From Mesorhizobium sp. YM1C-6-2 (GTDB lineage: Bacteria > Pseudomonadota > Alphaproteobacteria > Rhizobiales > Rhizobiaceae), in the NCBI RefSeq assembly GCF_003666685.1, contig NZ_RCIZ01000008.1:158889-222888 (forward strand): a stretch of DNA of 64,000 bases. Reading direction: 5' to 3'. Positions 18,476-28,459 of the stretch are shown here, piece after piece; position 1 is the stretch's first letter, and every line of letters starts with the position of its first letter. The notes beneath the pieces are model-generated. The model was not told the DNA's origin and did no database searches. It saw only the letters and a list, made by a program, of their open reading frames with translations. Position numbers and translations under genes: made by a program.

Positions 18476-19125
18476 CACGGCCTCCATTTCAGGAAGTTGG
18501 CGATCAGCGCCAAGCCGAGCGCCTGGCTCTTCTCGGGGTGGAATTGCGTGCCGGCGAGATTGTCCTTCGCCACGGCAGCCGTCACCGGCCCGCCATAGTC
18601 GGCGACCGCGACCACCTCCTCCGGGTCCCTCGCGTCGAGATGATAGGAGTGCACGAAATAGGCGTGCAGGCCATTCTCGCCCGTGGCGATCCCCTCGAAC
18701 AGCGGATGACGGCGCTTCAGCTCGATCGTGTTCCAGCCGATCTGCGGGATCTTCAGTGACGGATCCTTGGGCGTGATCTCCTTCACGTCGCCCTTGATCC
18801 AGCCAAAACCCTGGGTGACGACCTTCTCCAGCCCGCGCTCCGACATCAGCTGCATGCCGACGCAGATGCCGAGGAACGGTTTTGCACGCTCGATCGCGGC
18901 TTCCTGCACAGCATCCCACATGCCGGCGACGGCCCTCAGCCCCGCCGCGCAGTCGGCATAGGCGCCGACGCCCGGCAGCACGATGCGATCGGCGCTCCGC
19001 ACTCGCTCCGGATCGGCGGTGAGGTCGATCTCGGCCGCGATGCCCGCCTCGCGCGCGGCCCGCTCGAAGGCCTTGGTGGCCGAGCGCAGATTGCCCGAGC
19101 CGTAGTCGATGATCGCGACGCGCAT
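18475..19125 (-). CDS. hisH: Imidazole glycerol phosphate synthase, glutaminase subunit
   Basis: 216 residues, class I glutamine amidotransferase. Nucleophile Cys88 is in [10 protein letters not shown], and the catalytic His lies in [10 protein letters not shown]. It supplies ammonia to HisF through the subunit interface. It is separated from hisF by DUF1330, hisA and the arginase-like gene, but sits on the same transcript. Confidence 0.97.
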   Translation of the reverse strand: MRVAIIDYGSGNLRSATKAFERAAREAGIAAEIDLTADPERVRSADRIVLPGVGAYADCAAGLRAVAGMWDAVQEAAIERAKPFLGICVGMQLMSERGLEKVVTQGFGWIKGDVKEITPKDPSLKIPQIGWNTIELKRRHPLFEGIATGENGLHAYFVHSYHLDARDPEEVVAVADYGGPVTAAVAKDNLAGTQFHPEKSQALGLALIANFLKWRP

Positions 19126-19126
19126 G

Positions 19127-19612
19127 TCAGGGCCTTCCGGTATAGCCGAGCAGTCCGAGTGCCGGCGTCGACGAAGCTGGCCGCACCGGAGTTGCCACGG
19201 GAGCCGCCAGCGTACGAGGTACCTCCTGCGCCGGGGTCGCCGCCGGTTCCCTTGCGAGATAGCGGATTTCCGCGTCGCCGAGATCGCTCGCCTCGACCAC
19301 GCCCCATTCGCGCCAGCCGCGCCGCCTCAGCGCGTTGACGCGCAGCGCCTGGCCCTCCAGCCCGACGAAGATCGAGACCAGCAGCGACAGCACCGCGCCA
19401 GTAAAGCCGAAGCCTGCCGTCTCGCCGAGCGCGGTCAGCCCGACGCCGACGGCGAAGGCAAGTGCCGCCTCGATCCACAGGCGGTGCCATAAAAGCCAGA
19501 GCGGTGGCGCCAGGAAGGCGAGAAAGGCAAAGCCGTCGCGAACCAGAACGGCACGCTCGGCCGCCGCTGCCGCATTGGCGGCTGGCGGCTCCATCACGAC
19601 ATAGATCGCCAT
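19127..19612 (-). CDS. DUF2628 membrane protein
   Basis: 161 residues. Two or three hydrophobic segments between residues 28 and 88 are followed by an Ala/Pro-rich cytoplasmic tail. This protein is a regular companion of hisB and hisH in rhizobia, but it has no known role in histidine synthesis. It lies 4 nt after hisB and 1 nt before hisH. Confidence 0.85.
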   Translation of the reverse strand: MAIYVVMEPPAANAAAAAERAVLVRDGFAFLAFLAPPLWLLWHRLWIEAALAFAVGVGLTALGETAGFGFTGAVLSLLVSIFVGLEGQALRVNALRRRGWREWGVVEASDLGDAEIRYLAREPAATPAQEVPRTLAAPVATPVRPASSTPALGLLGYTGRP

Positions 19613-19616
19613 TGAC

Positions 19617-20216
19617 CTACCCTTTCAGGCTGCCCTTGGTCGAGGGCACGGCATCCGGCTGGCGCGGATCGCGCTCCAGCGCCGCGCGCAGCACCCGCGC
19701 CACCGCCTTGAAGCAGGTTTCGGCGATGTGATGGTTGTTGGCGCCATAGTGGTTGGTGACATGCAGCGTCACCCCGGCATTCTGCGCCAGCGCGTGGAAG
19801 AACTCGCGCACCAGCTCGGTGTCGAAGGTACCGATCTTCGGCGACGAGAAGGCGACGTTCCAGACCAGGTAGGGCCGGCCCGACACGTCGATCGCGGCGC
19901 GCGTCAGCGTCTCGTCCATGGCGAGGTCGATCGAGGCGTAGCGCATGATGCCGCGCCGCTCGCCGAGCGCCTTCGACAGCGCTTGACCGATCGCGATGCC
20001 GGTGTCCTCCACCGTGTGGTGGTCGTCGATATGCAGGTCGCCCTTGGCCTTCACCGTCATGTCGATCAGCGAATGCCTGGAAAGCTGGTCGAGCATATGG
20101 TCGAAGAAGCCGACGCCGGTCGCCATGTCGGACTTGCCGGCGCCGTCCACGTCGAGCGAGACCGAAATCTCGGTTTCCTTCGTCTTGCGGCTGATTTTGG
20201 CGGAACGGGATGCCAT
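19617..20216 (-). CDS. hisB: Imidazoleglycerol-phosphate dehydratase
   Basis: 199 residues, a monofunctional HisB without the phosphatase domain found in enterobacteria. Metal-binding clusters [20 protein letters not shown] and [10 protein letters not shown] are complete. It is the first gene of the his-coaA string. The start at 20216 excludes an upstream in-frame extension that lacks family similarity. A 206-nt gap separates it from divergent hslV. Confidence 0.96.
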   Translation of the reverse strand: MASRSAKISRKTKETEISVSLDVDGAGKSDMATGVGFFDHMLDQLSRHSLIDMTVKAKGDLHIDDHHTVEDTGIAIGQALSKALGERRGIMRYASIDLAMDETLTRAAIDVSGRPYLVWNVAFSSPKIGTFDTELVREFFHALAQNAGVTLHVTNHYGANNHHIAETCFKAVARVLRAALERDPRQPDAVPSTKGSLKG

Positions 20217-20422
20217 TTTTCGGGTCCTGCGCTGCGAAAGCGTCAGCCTTCTAACAGCATGGTCGGGCGATTGCCAGTTGCGATGCAGCGCTTGGTTTCC
20301 AGCGGGCTTCCGGGCATTTGCAAATCGGCTTCCCCTGCATACATATGCCGCAACCAACCTCGTAGCGCGCGGGCTGCCGACAGACCCTCATCCCGGGGCC
20401 CGTGCGAAATCGGAGCAACACA

Positions 20423-20977
20423 ATGTCCAATGAATTGACCATGCACGCCACGACGATCGTGACGGTGCGCAAGGGCGGCAAGGTCGTGATCGCCGGCGAC
20501 GGCCAGGTCAGCCTCGGCCAGACGATCATGAAGGGCAACGCCCGCAAGGTCCGCCGCATCGGCGCCAATGGCAATGTCATCGCCGGCTTCGCCGGGGCGA
20601 CCGCCGACGCCTTCACCCTGCTCGAGCGCCTCGAGGCCAAGCTCGAGCAATATCCCGAGCAGCTCACCCGCGCCGCGGTCGAGCTCGCCAAGGACTGGCG
20701 CACCGACCGCTATCTGCGCCATCTCGAAGCGATGATGCTGGTCGCCGACAAGAGCGTATCGCTGGCCATCACCGGCAATGGCGACGTGCTCGAACCCGAG
20801 CACGGCGTTATGGCGATTGGTTCGGGCGGCAACTACGCGCTTGCCGCGGCCCGCGCGCTGATCGACACCGACAAGGATGCGGAAGAAATCGCGCGCATAG
20901 CGATGAAGATCGCCTCCGACATCTGCGTCTACACCAACGACAGCTTCGTCATCGAAACGCTGGATGCCGCAGCCTGA
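20423..20977 (+). CDS. hslV: ATP-dependent protease HslVU, peptidase subunit
   Basis: 184 residues. A GGAG ribosome site precedes the ATG at 20423. The short propeptide ends before Thr10-Thr11 ([12 protein letters not shown]); the first Thr becomes the nucleophile. It forms the double hexameric ring capped by HslU. Here hslV and hslU are separated by an acetyltransferase and a UPF0314 gene on the same strand. Confidence 0.97.
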   Translation: MSNELTMHATTIVTVRKGGKVVIAGDGQVSLGQTIMKGNARKVRRIGANGNVIAGFAGATADAFTLLERLEAKLEQYPEQLTRAAVELAKDWRTDRYLRHLEAMMLVADKSVSLAITGNGDVLEPEHGVMAIGSGGNYALAAARALIDTDKDAEEIARIAMKIASDICVYTNDSFVIETLDAAA

Positions 20978-21062
20978 TCGGACCGGGACCCAAGCTCCTC
21001 GCCCCGCGAATGTGGGGCCAGGGCGCCAGGCGCAACGAGGCGGAGAGGGGATTCTCGAAACC

Positions 21063-21590
21063 ATGACCGCCCGAACCGCCCGCCCTGCCGAACCCGTCTA
21101 CGACTTCCGGAGCGTGACTGAGGCAGACCTGCCCATGCTGGCGGCCTGGCTCGCCGAGCCGCATGTCGCTGAGTGGTGGGATGACGCCATCGAGGTCTCG
21201 CTCGCCGGCATCCGCGAGGCGATGGAGAGCATCGACACCGAGCCGCTGATCGTCGAGCTCGACGGGCGGCCGATCGCCTATATCCAGAGCTACGACCCCC
21301 ACATGGAGGACGACCACCCCTACCAGGACCAGCCTTTCGGCACGCTCGGCATGGACGTCACCATCGGCATCCCCGACCTCGTCGGCAAGGGACACGGCAC
21401 GGCGATCGTCCGGCAGTTTTGCGACCTGCTTTTCGAGGAAGGCGCCCCGCGCGTCGTCATCGATCCGAACCCGGCTAACAAACGCGCCATCCGCGCCTAT
21501 GAGAAGGCGGGTTTCAGCGCCTTCGACACGCGCACGACCATCTTCGGCCCCGCTTTGATGATGGCTCGCGACGCCGGCGAAGACGACTGA
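21063..21590 (+). CDS. GNAT acetyltransferase resembling AAC(6') aminoglycoside acetyltransferases
   Basis: 175 residues from an ATG after GGAGAGGGGA. The pattern YIQSYDP, TLGMDVTIG, GKGHGTAIV and DPNPANKRAIRAYEKAGF follows the AAC(6')-I layout, including the acetyl-CoA binding GxGxG/A loop. The family transfers acetyl groups to amines of small molecules. Its conserved place between hslV and hslU, away from mobile elements, points to a resident chromosomal enzyme rather than an acquired resistance gene. The natural substrate is unknown. Confidence 0.85.
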   Translation: MTARTARPAEPVYDFRSVTEADLPMLAAWLAEPHVAEWWDDAIEVSLAGIREAMESIDTEPLIVELDGRPIAYIQSYDPHMEDDHPYQDQPFGTLGMDVTIGIPDLVGKGHGTAIVRQFCDLLFEEGAPRVVIDPNPANKRAIRAYEKAGFSAFDTRTTIFGPALMMARDAGEDD

Positions 21591-21805
21591 GCCGGTCGGA
21601 GGCGCTTGGCGGACAGATCATCGCACGCGAGACAAAAGTCGAAATACGATGCAGTGATCTGCCGGATTCCACCGACCGAATGATCCTCCCTGGTGCCTAT
21701 TCGGCGCGGGCATCCGGCTCACCGGCCAAAACTTTCCCCTCCAAATAGCCGCACTATGTGTTCTTGTCGGCACAGACGGATGATTCGCCGCGAAGGGGAC
21801 ACGAC

Positions 21806-22405
21806 TTGGCTCAACTCACCGCACAGCGCGAACCTGCATCCTGGGGCCTCGACTGGAAGGCCGGCGTCATCGTCGTCGCGCTTCTGGCCGCCGCGCAGGC
21901 GCTGATCCTGCGCCTCCAGGGCCACATCTGGATCTGCGAATGCGGCTACGTGAAGCTGTGGCACGGCGTGGTGGTGAGTTCGGAGAACTCCCAGCACCTC
22001 TCCGACTGGTACACGCCGTCCCACATCATCCACGGTTTCCTGTTCTACCTGCTCTTCTGGCTGCTTTTCCGCCGCTCGACCGTATGGACACGGCTCTCCT
22101 TCGCGGTCCTGCTCGAAGCCGCCTGGGAAATCCTCGAGAACAGCCCGATCATCATCAACCGCTACCGTGAAGCCACCATTTCGCTCGATTATTTCGGCGA
22201 CTCGATCATCAACTCGGTCGCCGATACCGCATGGATGGTCTTCGGCTTCCTGCTCGCCGCCCGCCTGCCCGTCTGGCTGACCGTCGCGCTCGCCATCTTC
22301 TTCGAGCTCCTGGTCGGCTGGCTGATCCGCGACAATCTCACCCTCAACGTGCTGATGCTGGTCTATCCGATCGAAGCCGTGAAGGCCTGGCAGGGAGGCT
22401 TGTGA
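21806..22405 (+). CDS. UPF0314 (DUF2585) membrane protein
   Basis: 199 residues from a TTG preceded by GGGG. A GTG at 21758 gives a longer form without a better ribosome site. Four or five membrane segments are seen. Conserved loops include [15 protein letters not shown] and [15 protein letters not shown]. The family is confined mostly to alphaproteobacteria and has no known function. It lies 83 nt upstream of hslU. Confidence 0.87.
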   Translation: MAQLTAQREPASWGLDWKAGVIVVALLAAAQALILRLQGHIWICECGYVKLWHGVVVSSENSQHLSDWYTPSHIIHGFLFYLLFWLLFRRSTVWTRLSFAVLLEAAWEILENSPIIINRYREATISLDYFGDSIINSVADTAWMVFGFLLAARLPVWLTVALAIFFELLVGWLIRDNLTLNVLMLVYPIEAVKAWQGGL

Positions 22406-22488
22406 TCGCCGCATGGCTCGGGCCCTTGCACGGCGGCTTGCGGCCCATACATAAGCGGCGACCCTCCTGTTTCATTCGAGTATCCTGA

Positions 22489-23799
22489 ATGTCCAATTTC
22501 TCTCCCCGTGAGATCGTCTCCGAACTCGACCGCTTCATCATCGGCCAGAAGGACGCCAAGCGCGCCGTGGCAATTGCGCTGCGCAACCGCTGGCGCCGCC
22601 AGCAGCTTGAAGGTCAGATGCGCGAAGAGGTGATGCCGAAGAACATCCTGATGATCGGGCCGACCGGCGTCGGCAAGACCGAGATCTCGCGCCGTCTCGC
22701 CAAGCTGGCCGGCGCGCCCTTCGTCAAGGTCGAGGCGACCAAGTTCACCGAGGTCGGCTATGTCGGCCGTGACGTCGAACAGATCATCCGCGATCTGGTC
22801 GAGATCGCCATCGTGCTGGTGCGTGAACGCATGCGCGAGGACGTCAAGGCGCGCGCCCATGTCAACGCGGAGGAGCGTGTGCTGGAAGCCCTGGTCGGCA
22901 AGACCGCCTCGCCGGCGACCCGCGACTCCTTCCGCAAGAAGCTCCGCGACGGCGAGCTCGACGACAAGGAGATCGAGATCGAGGTGGCCGACACCGGCAC
23001 CGGCGGCATGCCCGGCTTCGACATCCCCGGCATGCCGGGCGGCAGCGTCGGCGTGCTCAACATCAACGACATGATCCAGAAGGCGATGGGCGGCAAGCGC
23101 ACCAAGACGCGCAAGACCACCGTCAAGGAATCCTACGACGTGCTGGTCAACGACGAGTCCGACAAGCTGCTCGACCAGGACGAGGTCGTCCGCCAGGCAA
23201 TGGAATCGGCCGAGAACGACGGCATCGTCTTCCTCGACGAGATCGACAAGATCGCGGCGCGCTCCGGCGTCGTCGGCGGCCCCTCGCGCGAAGGCGTGCA
23301 GCGCGACCTGCTGCCGCTCGTCGAAGGCACCACGGTCGCCACCAAATACGGGCCGATCAAGACCGACCACATCCTGTTCATCGCGTCGGGCGCGTTCCAC
23401 GTCTCGAAGCCTTCCGACCTGCTGCCGGAGCTTCAGGGCCGCCTGCCGATCCGCGTCGAGCTCAGGGCGCTGGAGAAGGACGATTTTGTCCGTATCCTCA
23501 CCGAAACCGAGGCCAGCCTCATCAAGCAGTACATCGCGCTGATGAAGACCGAAGGCGTTGAACTCGACTTCACCACCGACGCCATCGACAGGCTGGCGCA
23601 GATCGCGGTCGATCTGAACGCCAATGTCGAGAACATCGGCGCGCGGCGCCTGCAGACCGTCATGGAGCGCGTGCTCGACGACGTCTCCTTCGACGCGCCG
23701 GACCGGAGCGGCTCGACAGTGACGGTCGATGCCGACTACGTCGAGAAGAATGTCGGCGACATGGCACGCAACACGGATCTGTCGCGCTTCATCCTCTAA
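22489..23799 (+). CDS. hslU: ATP-dependent protease HslVU, ATPase subunit
   Basis: 436 residues, AAA+ unfoldase. Walker A GPTGVGKT is at residues 57-64, the Walker B acidic motif is in [10 protein letters not shown], and an intermediate domain lies between. The C-terminal tail LSRFIL is the activating peptide that inserts into HslV. It unfolds substrates for the peptidase. Confidence 0.97.
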   Translation: MSNFSPREIVSELDRFIIGQKDAKRAVAIALRNRWRRQQLEGQMREEVMPKNILMIGPTGVGKTEISRRLAKLAGAPFVKVEATKFTEVGYVGRDVEQIIRDLVEIAIVLVRERMREDVKARAHVNAEERVLEALVGKTASPATRDSFRKKLRDGELDDKEIEIEVADTGTGGMPGFDIPGMPGGSVGVLNINDMIQKAMGGKRTKTRKTTVKESYDVLVNDESDKLLDQDEVVRQAMESAENDGIVFLDEIDKIAARSGVVGGPSREGVQRDLLPLVEGTTVATKYGPIKTDHILFIASGAFHVSKPSDLLPELQGRLPIRVELRALEKDDFVRILTETEASLIKQYIALMKTEGVELDFTTDAIDRLAQIAVDLNANVENIGARRLQTVMERVLDDVSFDAPDRSGSTVTVDADYVEKNVGDMARNTDLSRFIL

Positions 23800-23982
23800 G
23801 CAGGCCCGACGGGCGCTTCGGTCGGAGCGCCTGTTCGGCGTAGGGTGTGGCCCGATGGAACCACCCAGCATCTCCTGGCCCGGGAAAACGGCGGTCCGAT
23901 CGCCTTTTTCTCGACTCCGGGAGATGTATTGCCTAGTTTGCGCGGCGTTGTTTGAGGGACGGCAACCCCTCGGGTGCGGCGA

Positions 23983-24972
23983 ATGAGCAGACAGTTGTTT
24001 GGACAGGCATTTTTCGGACGAGCGTTCACCGCCTTTCTGGCGGCGCTCTTTCTCGCCAGCGGCGTATTCACCGCGGCTGCGGTGACCCTTGTGCCGCCCG
24101 GCAACCGCTCGGTCGAGCAGCCTGGCGTGCCCGGCGGCTCGTCCAAGCGGACGAAGGCCGGCCGGACCACGTTCGATGCCAAGTACCGCAAGGTCTACGC
24201 GCTTCTGAAGAACGACCGCGCGTTGCACAAGAAGATCGTCGAGACCGCCAGCGCCTACGGCATCGATCCCATGCACATCGTCGGCGCCATCGTCGGCGAG
24301 CATACCTATAATGTCGACGCCTACGACCGGCTGCAGACCTATTACGTCAAGGCGGTCGCCTATCTGAAGGCCGATCTCAGCTTCACCTATGAGGGCGAGG
24401 ACGTCGACGATTTCGTGAAGCGGCCGCCGTTTTCCGAATGCACCGCCACCGGCAGCTATGAGCTCTGGACTTGTCGCGAGCGCGTCTGGAACAGTTCTTT
24501 CCGCGGCAGGACGGTCGGCGGCACCGCCTTTCCCGACAATCGTTTCGCCGCTGTCTTCTTCCAGCCCTACTATGCCGGCCAGACGTTCGGGCTCGGACAG
24601 CTCAGCCCGCTCACCGCCCTCCAGATGAGCGACCTCGTGAACAAGGTTTCCGGCCTGCCGCGCCTCGACGCTGCCAATCCGAACCAGGTCTACGAGACGA
24701 TCATGGACCCGGACCTGACGCTCAACTACGTCGCCGCGGCGCTGAAGAAATCGATCGATGCCTACCGGGATATCGCCGGCTTCGATATCTCGCAGAATCC
24801 CGGCATCACCGCCACGCTCTACAATATCGGCAATCCGGACGCCCGCGCCTACGCCCTCAAGCGCGAGAACGACGAGCGCGCGTCGCGCGGCGAAGCGGCC
24901 CGTTTTCCCGAAGAGAATTATTACGGCTGGCTGGTCAACGAGAAGCTGCCGGAGCTGCAGGCGCTCTTCTGA
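23983..24972 (+). CDS. DUF1402 family exported protein
   Basis: 329 residues. A signal peptide or membrane anchor covers about residues 13-35 (FTAFLAALFLASG). The rest is a soluble periplasmic domain with VGAIVGEHTYNVDAYD, TFGLGQLSPLTALQM and NPGITATLYNIGNP. These resemble the Glu and GxxQ/LNPxxNI patterns of lytic transglycosylases, although the family is formally uncharacterised. A peptidoglycan role is an inference. A GTG at 23974 is an alternative start. It converges on the DoxX gene with 3 nt between stops. Confidence 0.82.
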   Translation: MSRQLFGQAFFGRAFTAFLAALFLASGVFTAAAVTLVPPGNRSVEQPGVPGGSSKRTKAGRTTFDAKYRKVYALLKNDRALHKKIVETASAYGIDPMHIVGAIVGEHTYNVDAYDRLQTYYVKAVAYLKADLSFTYEGEDVDDFVKRPPFSECTATGSYELWTCRERVWNSSFRGRTVGGTAFPDNRFAAVFFQPYYAGQTFGLGQLSPLTALQMSDLVNKVSGLPRLDAANPNQVYETIMDPDLTLNYVAAALKKSIDAYRDIAGFDISQNPGITATLYNIGNPDARAYALKRENDERASRGEAARFPEENYYGWLVNEKLPELQALF

Positions 24973-24975
24973 AGG

Positions 24976-25362
24976 CTACTTCCGCCACGGAAACAGCGCC
25001 CTCAGGGCGGGGTCACGCAGCCACAGCCCGCCCCACATGAACAGGCCGAGATAGATCGAGAACAGCTTGTGGCTGAACAGCGGGCTGCCGGCGCGGATCT
25101 GCGTCGCCATGGCGCCGCCAAGCAGTGCCATCATCAGTACCGCGCCGAGCACGCTGGTCCTAGGGAAGACGTAGAGCAGCACCAGGACCAGCTCGGTGAT
25201 ACCGATCATGAGCACGTAGCCGTCCGGCCAGCCGAGCTGCCGCATGGTGTCGTCGGCGACCTGCATGCCGAGCAGTTTCGGCGCCACCGACGCGCCCAGC
25301 ATGAAAACCACGAACAGGCCAGACAGCACCCAGCCCGTTATCGTCATCGCTCTCGAATTCAT
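24976..25362 (-). CDS. DoxX-like small membrane protein
   Basis: 128 residues with four membrane helices, the layout of the DoxX family. The start at 25362 has AGGAG at 6-nt spacing; the ATG just before it is too close. The motif LGWPDGYVLMIGITELVLVLLYVFP is broken here into membrane helices two and three. Family members include thiosulfate:quinone oxidoreductase subunits and electron-transfer accessory proteins, but this branch has no assigned role. Confidence 0.83.
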   Translation of the reverse strand: MNSRAMTITGWVLSGLFVVFMLGASVAPKLLGMQVADDTMRQLGWPDGYVLMIGITELVLVLLYVFPRTSVLGAVLMMALLGGAMATQIRAGSPLFSHKLFSIYLGLFMWGGLWLRDPALRALFPWRK

Positions 25363-25464
25363 CATCCTCTCCTGAGCATGCATTTTGCACCAAGGACGGA
25401 CGAGTGCGGCCGGCTCCTACACCAGCCGATTGCGGGTTGGTCGAGGGATGACCCTAGTCGCCTG

Positions 25465-25848
25465 CTAGTCGTCGTACCGCCGCGGCGTCTCCCGGGCCGG
25501 GCCGGCCAGAATGGCGAGCATCCTCTCCAGCGTCACGACATCGAGGCCGCCGATCCGTTCGGCAAGCAGATTGGCGAGTTCGGTCGCGGCCGGCGACAGG
25601 CCGGACGTATCGATGACGACGCGCGGATGCGACTGCCCGGCCAGCCGCTGCACCTCGTCGGCATCGTCCCAGATGATGTTGAAATAGCCGATGATCTTCT
25701 GCAGCAGCGCCCAGGTCGGCACGCCGCGCCGCCCGTGCTCCAGCGCCGAAAGATAGGCCGCACTGACGCCGAGCGCCGCCGCCATCTCCTTCTGGCTGAC
25801 GCCCTTTCTGCGGCGCAGCTCCCGCATTTTCAGCCCGAGCGGCGTCAT
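25465..25848 (-). CDS. XRE-family transcriptional regulator
   Basis: 127 residues. A Cro/C1 helix-turn-helix lies at about residues 6-62 (KGVSQKEMAAALGVSAAYLSALEHG), shown here in two parts: QKEMAAALGVS and AAYLSALEHGRR. The C-terminal half has no recognised domain. The start overlaps the smr stop by 4 nt (ATGA). It is the last gene of the timA-mltA-smr-xre set, a linkage common in this order. Target genes are unknown. Confidence 0.87.
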   Translation of the reverse strand: MTPLGLKMRELRRRKGVSQKEMAAALGVSAAYLSALEHGRRGVPTWALLQKIIGYFNIIWDDADEVQRLAGQSHPRVVIDTSGLSPAATELANLLAERIGGLDVVTLERMLAILAGPARETPRRYDD

Positions 25849-26378
25849 GCCGTCTTCCTGAGGCGGATATAGAGCGCTCCCTCGCCGCCGTGATGGCGCG
25901 CCGACACGTCGTGGCTGGAGACCAGCTGCCGGAAAGGCGGCGTCGACAGCCATGCCGGCACCTGTCGCCTCAGGATCCCGTCGCCGCCCGACGAAAATCC
26001 CTTGCCGGTGATGACGAGCACGTAACGCACGCCGTTGGCATGCGCGCGCCGCAGGAAGGACAGGAGCAGCGCATGCGCCTCGCTCTGCGTCATGCCGTGC
26101 AGGTCGACGCGGCCCTCGATCGGCAGCCTGCCCTTGGACAGCCTGTCCAGCGTCGGCCGGTCCATCGAATGCATCACGTGCTGCCGCTTCGGCGGCGCCG
26201 CAGCCGGCGCTGCCGGTGCGGCGATTGCCACCGGGCTCGGCATCTTTTCATCCGCCCTGGCCTTCGGAGGTTCATCCTCGACGGTCTTGCGGCCCTTGAG
26301 CGGCGTCGCCGACTTGGCCACCAGGTTCCACAGGACCCGGTCCTCGTCGCTCAGCTTCTTGTCCGGCCGGCTGCTCAT
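25845..26378 (-). CDS. Smr/MutS2-type endonuclease domain protein
   Basis: 177 residues. An Ala/Pro-rich linker (about residues 45-70) is followed by an Smr domain starting at GRVDLHGMTQSEA, with VLVITGKGFSSGGDG and the C-terminal GEGALYIRLRK. Smr domains cleave nucleic acids, and some act on collided ribosomes or mRNA. It overlaps mltA upstream and the xre gene downstream by 4 nt each. Confidence 0.88.
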   Translation of the reverse strand: MSSRPDKKLSDEDRVLWNLVAKSATPLKGRKTVEDEPPKARADEKMPSPVAIAAPAAPAAAPPKRQHVMHSMDRPTLDRLSKGRLPIEGRVDLHGMTQSEAHALLLSFLRRAHANGVRYVLVITGKGFSSGGDGILRRQVPAWLSTPPFRQLVSSHDVSARHHGGEGALYIRLRKTA

Positions 26379-27484
26379 CGGGCGGCCTCGACGAGCGGCT
26401 TCGGCAGCAGCGCGTAAAAGTCCGCCTCGCTCCGCACCACGCCGGCGATCTCGCCCGCCGCGTCGCCCGAGCCGGCAAACAGGTCGCCGCGCGCCGGCCC
26501 GGTTATCGCCGAGCCGGTATCCTGGGCGATCATCAGCCGGCGGAATTCCGTCCCGCCGAACGCCATCAGCGATGGCGCGTCTATATAGAAAGGAGTGCCG
26601 AACGTATGCAGCAACCGGTCGACCGCCAACGAGCGGCCCGGCGTCAGCGGCACCTTTGCCGCCGCCACTGGCCCCAGCCCGGCATTCTCGACCGCCGCCT
26701 CGCGGAAGAAGATGTAGGAGCGGTTCTTCCAGAGAATCTCATCGACCCGCCCGGGATTCGTCGCCAGCCAGGCGCGTATCGACTGCATCGTCACCTCCGC
26801 CAGCGGAATCTCGCCGAGATCGGCGAGCACCCGGCCGATCCCGGTGAACCGCTGGCCGGACTTTGCCGCATAGGTCACCCGCTTGGTCGAGCCGTCCGTC
26901 ATCTCGAGCCGCGCCGCGCCCTGCACGTGGATGAAAAAGGCGTCGACCCGGCTCTCGAGCCAGGCGATCTCCAGCCCGCGATCCTTCAGAGCGCCTCGCT
27001 CGATCGCCGGCCTGTCGTGATACTCGACCGTCCCCGTCCCGGTTCGCCTGCCGAAGGCGAGATAAGGATCCATTCCGGGCGGCCGATTGGTGTCGTCAAC
27101 GTCGACAAGGTCGTCTGGCCGTCGGAGCAACGGCACGGCGAAGGTTTCCGTCCTGGCCGCGGATGCCTTGACGACCGGCTCGTAGAAGCCGGTCACGAAG
27201 CCGGCCCCCGTCTCCACGGACACCCGCGCCGGCACAAAATGCCGCTCGAAGAAGCGCCGTGCCGCACCACCGTCGGGCACCGGTGTTTCACGTGAATCCG
27301 AATAGGCCGCTGCAAAGCTCTCGAAACCGACCCCGAGAGATCCCGTGCGGTACGGCTTGCTCAGGACATGGAAGGCGGAGCGGCGGAACGCCTCGAAGGC
27401 CGGCAGATGATCGTCATTTGCCCAGCCGGGCAGGTCGGAGAAGGAAACTGGACGAAAGAGCGGCGATAGCGGCACGGGCATCAT
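26375..27484 (-). CDS. mltA: MltA-domain murein transglycosylase, no visible signal peptide
   Basis: 369 residues. The MltA beta-barrel region contains VTGFYEPVVKAS and FFIHVQGAARLEM, and the C-terminal 3D domain contains AQDTGSAITGPARGDLFAG with its catalytic aspartates. It cleaves the glycan strand to 1,6-anhydromuropeptides. The N-terminus (MMPVPLSPLFRPVSFSDLPGW) has no hydrophobic stretch or lipobox, and only 19 nt separate it from timA, so export is unclear. A parS-like site lies inside the gene at 27284-27299. Confidence 0.9.
   Translation of the reverse strand: MMPVPLSPLFRPVSFSDLPGWANDDHLPAFEAFRRSAFHVLSKPYRTGSLGVGFESFAAAYSDSRETPVPDGGAARRFFERHFVPARVSVETGAGFVTGFYEPVVKASAARTETFAVPLLRRPDDLVDVDDTNRPPGMDPYLAFGRRTGTGTVEYHDRPAIERGALKDRGLEIAWLESRVDAFFIHVQGAARLEMTDGSTKRVTYAAKSGQRFTGIGRVLADLGEIPLAEVTMQSIRAWLATNPGRVDEILWKNRSYIFFREAAVENAGLGPVAAAKVPLTPGRSLAVDRLLHTFGTPFYIDAPSLMAFGGTEFRRLMIAQDTGSAITGPARGDLFAGSGDAAGEIAGVVRSEADFYALLPKPLVEAAR
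27284..27299. promoter_or_regulatory. parS-like ParB binding site 1 (inside mltA)
   Basis: TGTTTCACGTGAATCC, 14 of 16 positions identical to the consensus parS palindrome. The core TTTCACGTGAA is intact. It covers the SRET codons of mltA. It lies about 7 kb left of the candidate origin. Confidence 0.65.
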
Positions 27485-27503
27485 CCCACGCCCGCAAACC
27501 CGC

Positions 27504-28208
27504 CTACTCTTCCTCTTCGGTCGCGACGAGCTTCCAGTTCGGGTCCTTCGAGCGGGTGTCGCGGGCGAAGGTCCAGACGTCCTTCACCTCTGCCACCGTC
27601 TCCGGATCGCCGTCGATGACCTCGCCGGCCTTGTTGCGCGTCGCCGAGATCAGCTCGCTGACGATGCGCAGCGTCACATGCGCCTCGCTGCCCTTCATCT
27701 CGGCCGAAACGATGTCGGCCTTGTCGATACCGACGAAGGAGGACTGGATCTTCTCGGAGCGCGACTCGCGGTCGGAAATCGCCGCGACGAAGCCGTCGAA
27801 CACCTCGCGCGACAGCAGGTTCTTCAGCGTCTTGCGGTCGCCGTCGGCATAGGCCATCACGATCATCTCGTAGGCCATCTTGGCGCCGTCGACGAAAGAT
27901 TTTGGCTCAAAGGCGGAATCGGCGTCCTTGATCGCCCGCAGCCCCTTGTTCAGGTCGCTGCCCGGCTTCTCGAAGGCGTCGATCGCCGCATAGGCATCGT
28001 CAACCGGCTCGCCGGCCGCGCGCTTGCGGGGCAGCGAAACGACATTCTCGTTCTTCGCCGGGGCGTCCTTGGCGGTGCGGGCGGCGGTATAGGGGTCGAA
28101 GGGCGGACGCTCGTTGCCCGTGCGACGGCCGAGCACGTTGCGCAGCTGGAAAAAAATCACCACAGCCGCAATCAGGAAAAAAATCGTGCCGAAGTCGAAA
28201 AATTCCAT
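27504..28208 (-). CDS. timA: Tim44/TimA-family inner-membrane adaptor protein
   Basis: 234 residues from the ATG at 28208. One membrane segment at residues 5-20 (FGTIFFLIAAVVIFFQL) is followed by a polar linker and a Tim44-like domain with SFVDGAKMAYEMIVMAYADGD. In alphaproteobacteria TimA is the bacterial relative of mitochondrial Tim44. It is the first gene of the timA-mltA-smr-xre set and diverges from fxsA. An in-frame ATG further upstream lacks family similarity. Confidence 0.88.
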   Translation of the reverse strand: MEFFDFGTIFFLIAAVVIFFQLRNVLGRRTGNERPPFDPYTAARTAKDAPAKNENVVSLPRKRAAGEPVDDAYAAIDAFEKPGSDLNKGLRAIKDADSAFEPKSFVDGAKMAYEMIVMAYADGDRKTLKNLLSREVFDGFVAAISDRESRSEKIQSSFVGIDKADIVSAEMKGSEAHVTLRIVSELISATRNKAGEVIDGDPETVAEVKDVWTFARDTRSKDPNWKLVATEEEE

Positions 28209-28459
28209 ATGTGCCGCCAGTAGATCCCTTGCTTCAGCCGTCAGCCGGCGATCGGCCGTTCCAGCCGCGCAGGTTCCGATACCTGCATATAGAACGCATG
28301 CCACGATCATTCAAATCAATGGCCTGCATACCTATCTAACACGGAAAGCGCCAGCGGCGACGGGGCATTTGCCGCGCCGGCAAGGTTTTGTTTCGCATGC
28401 GGCGGCGCAAGGCTGATAAGATCTTCTGATACGATCCCGCGGAGACATATCCGAAACCG

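Noticed and set aside
22363..24303. 646-codon minus-strand frame opposite hslU
   Set aside because: Covers hslU on the other strand. hslU motifs are unambiguous, and the translation is low-complexity.
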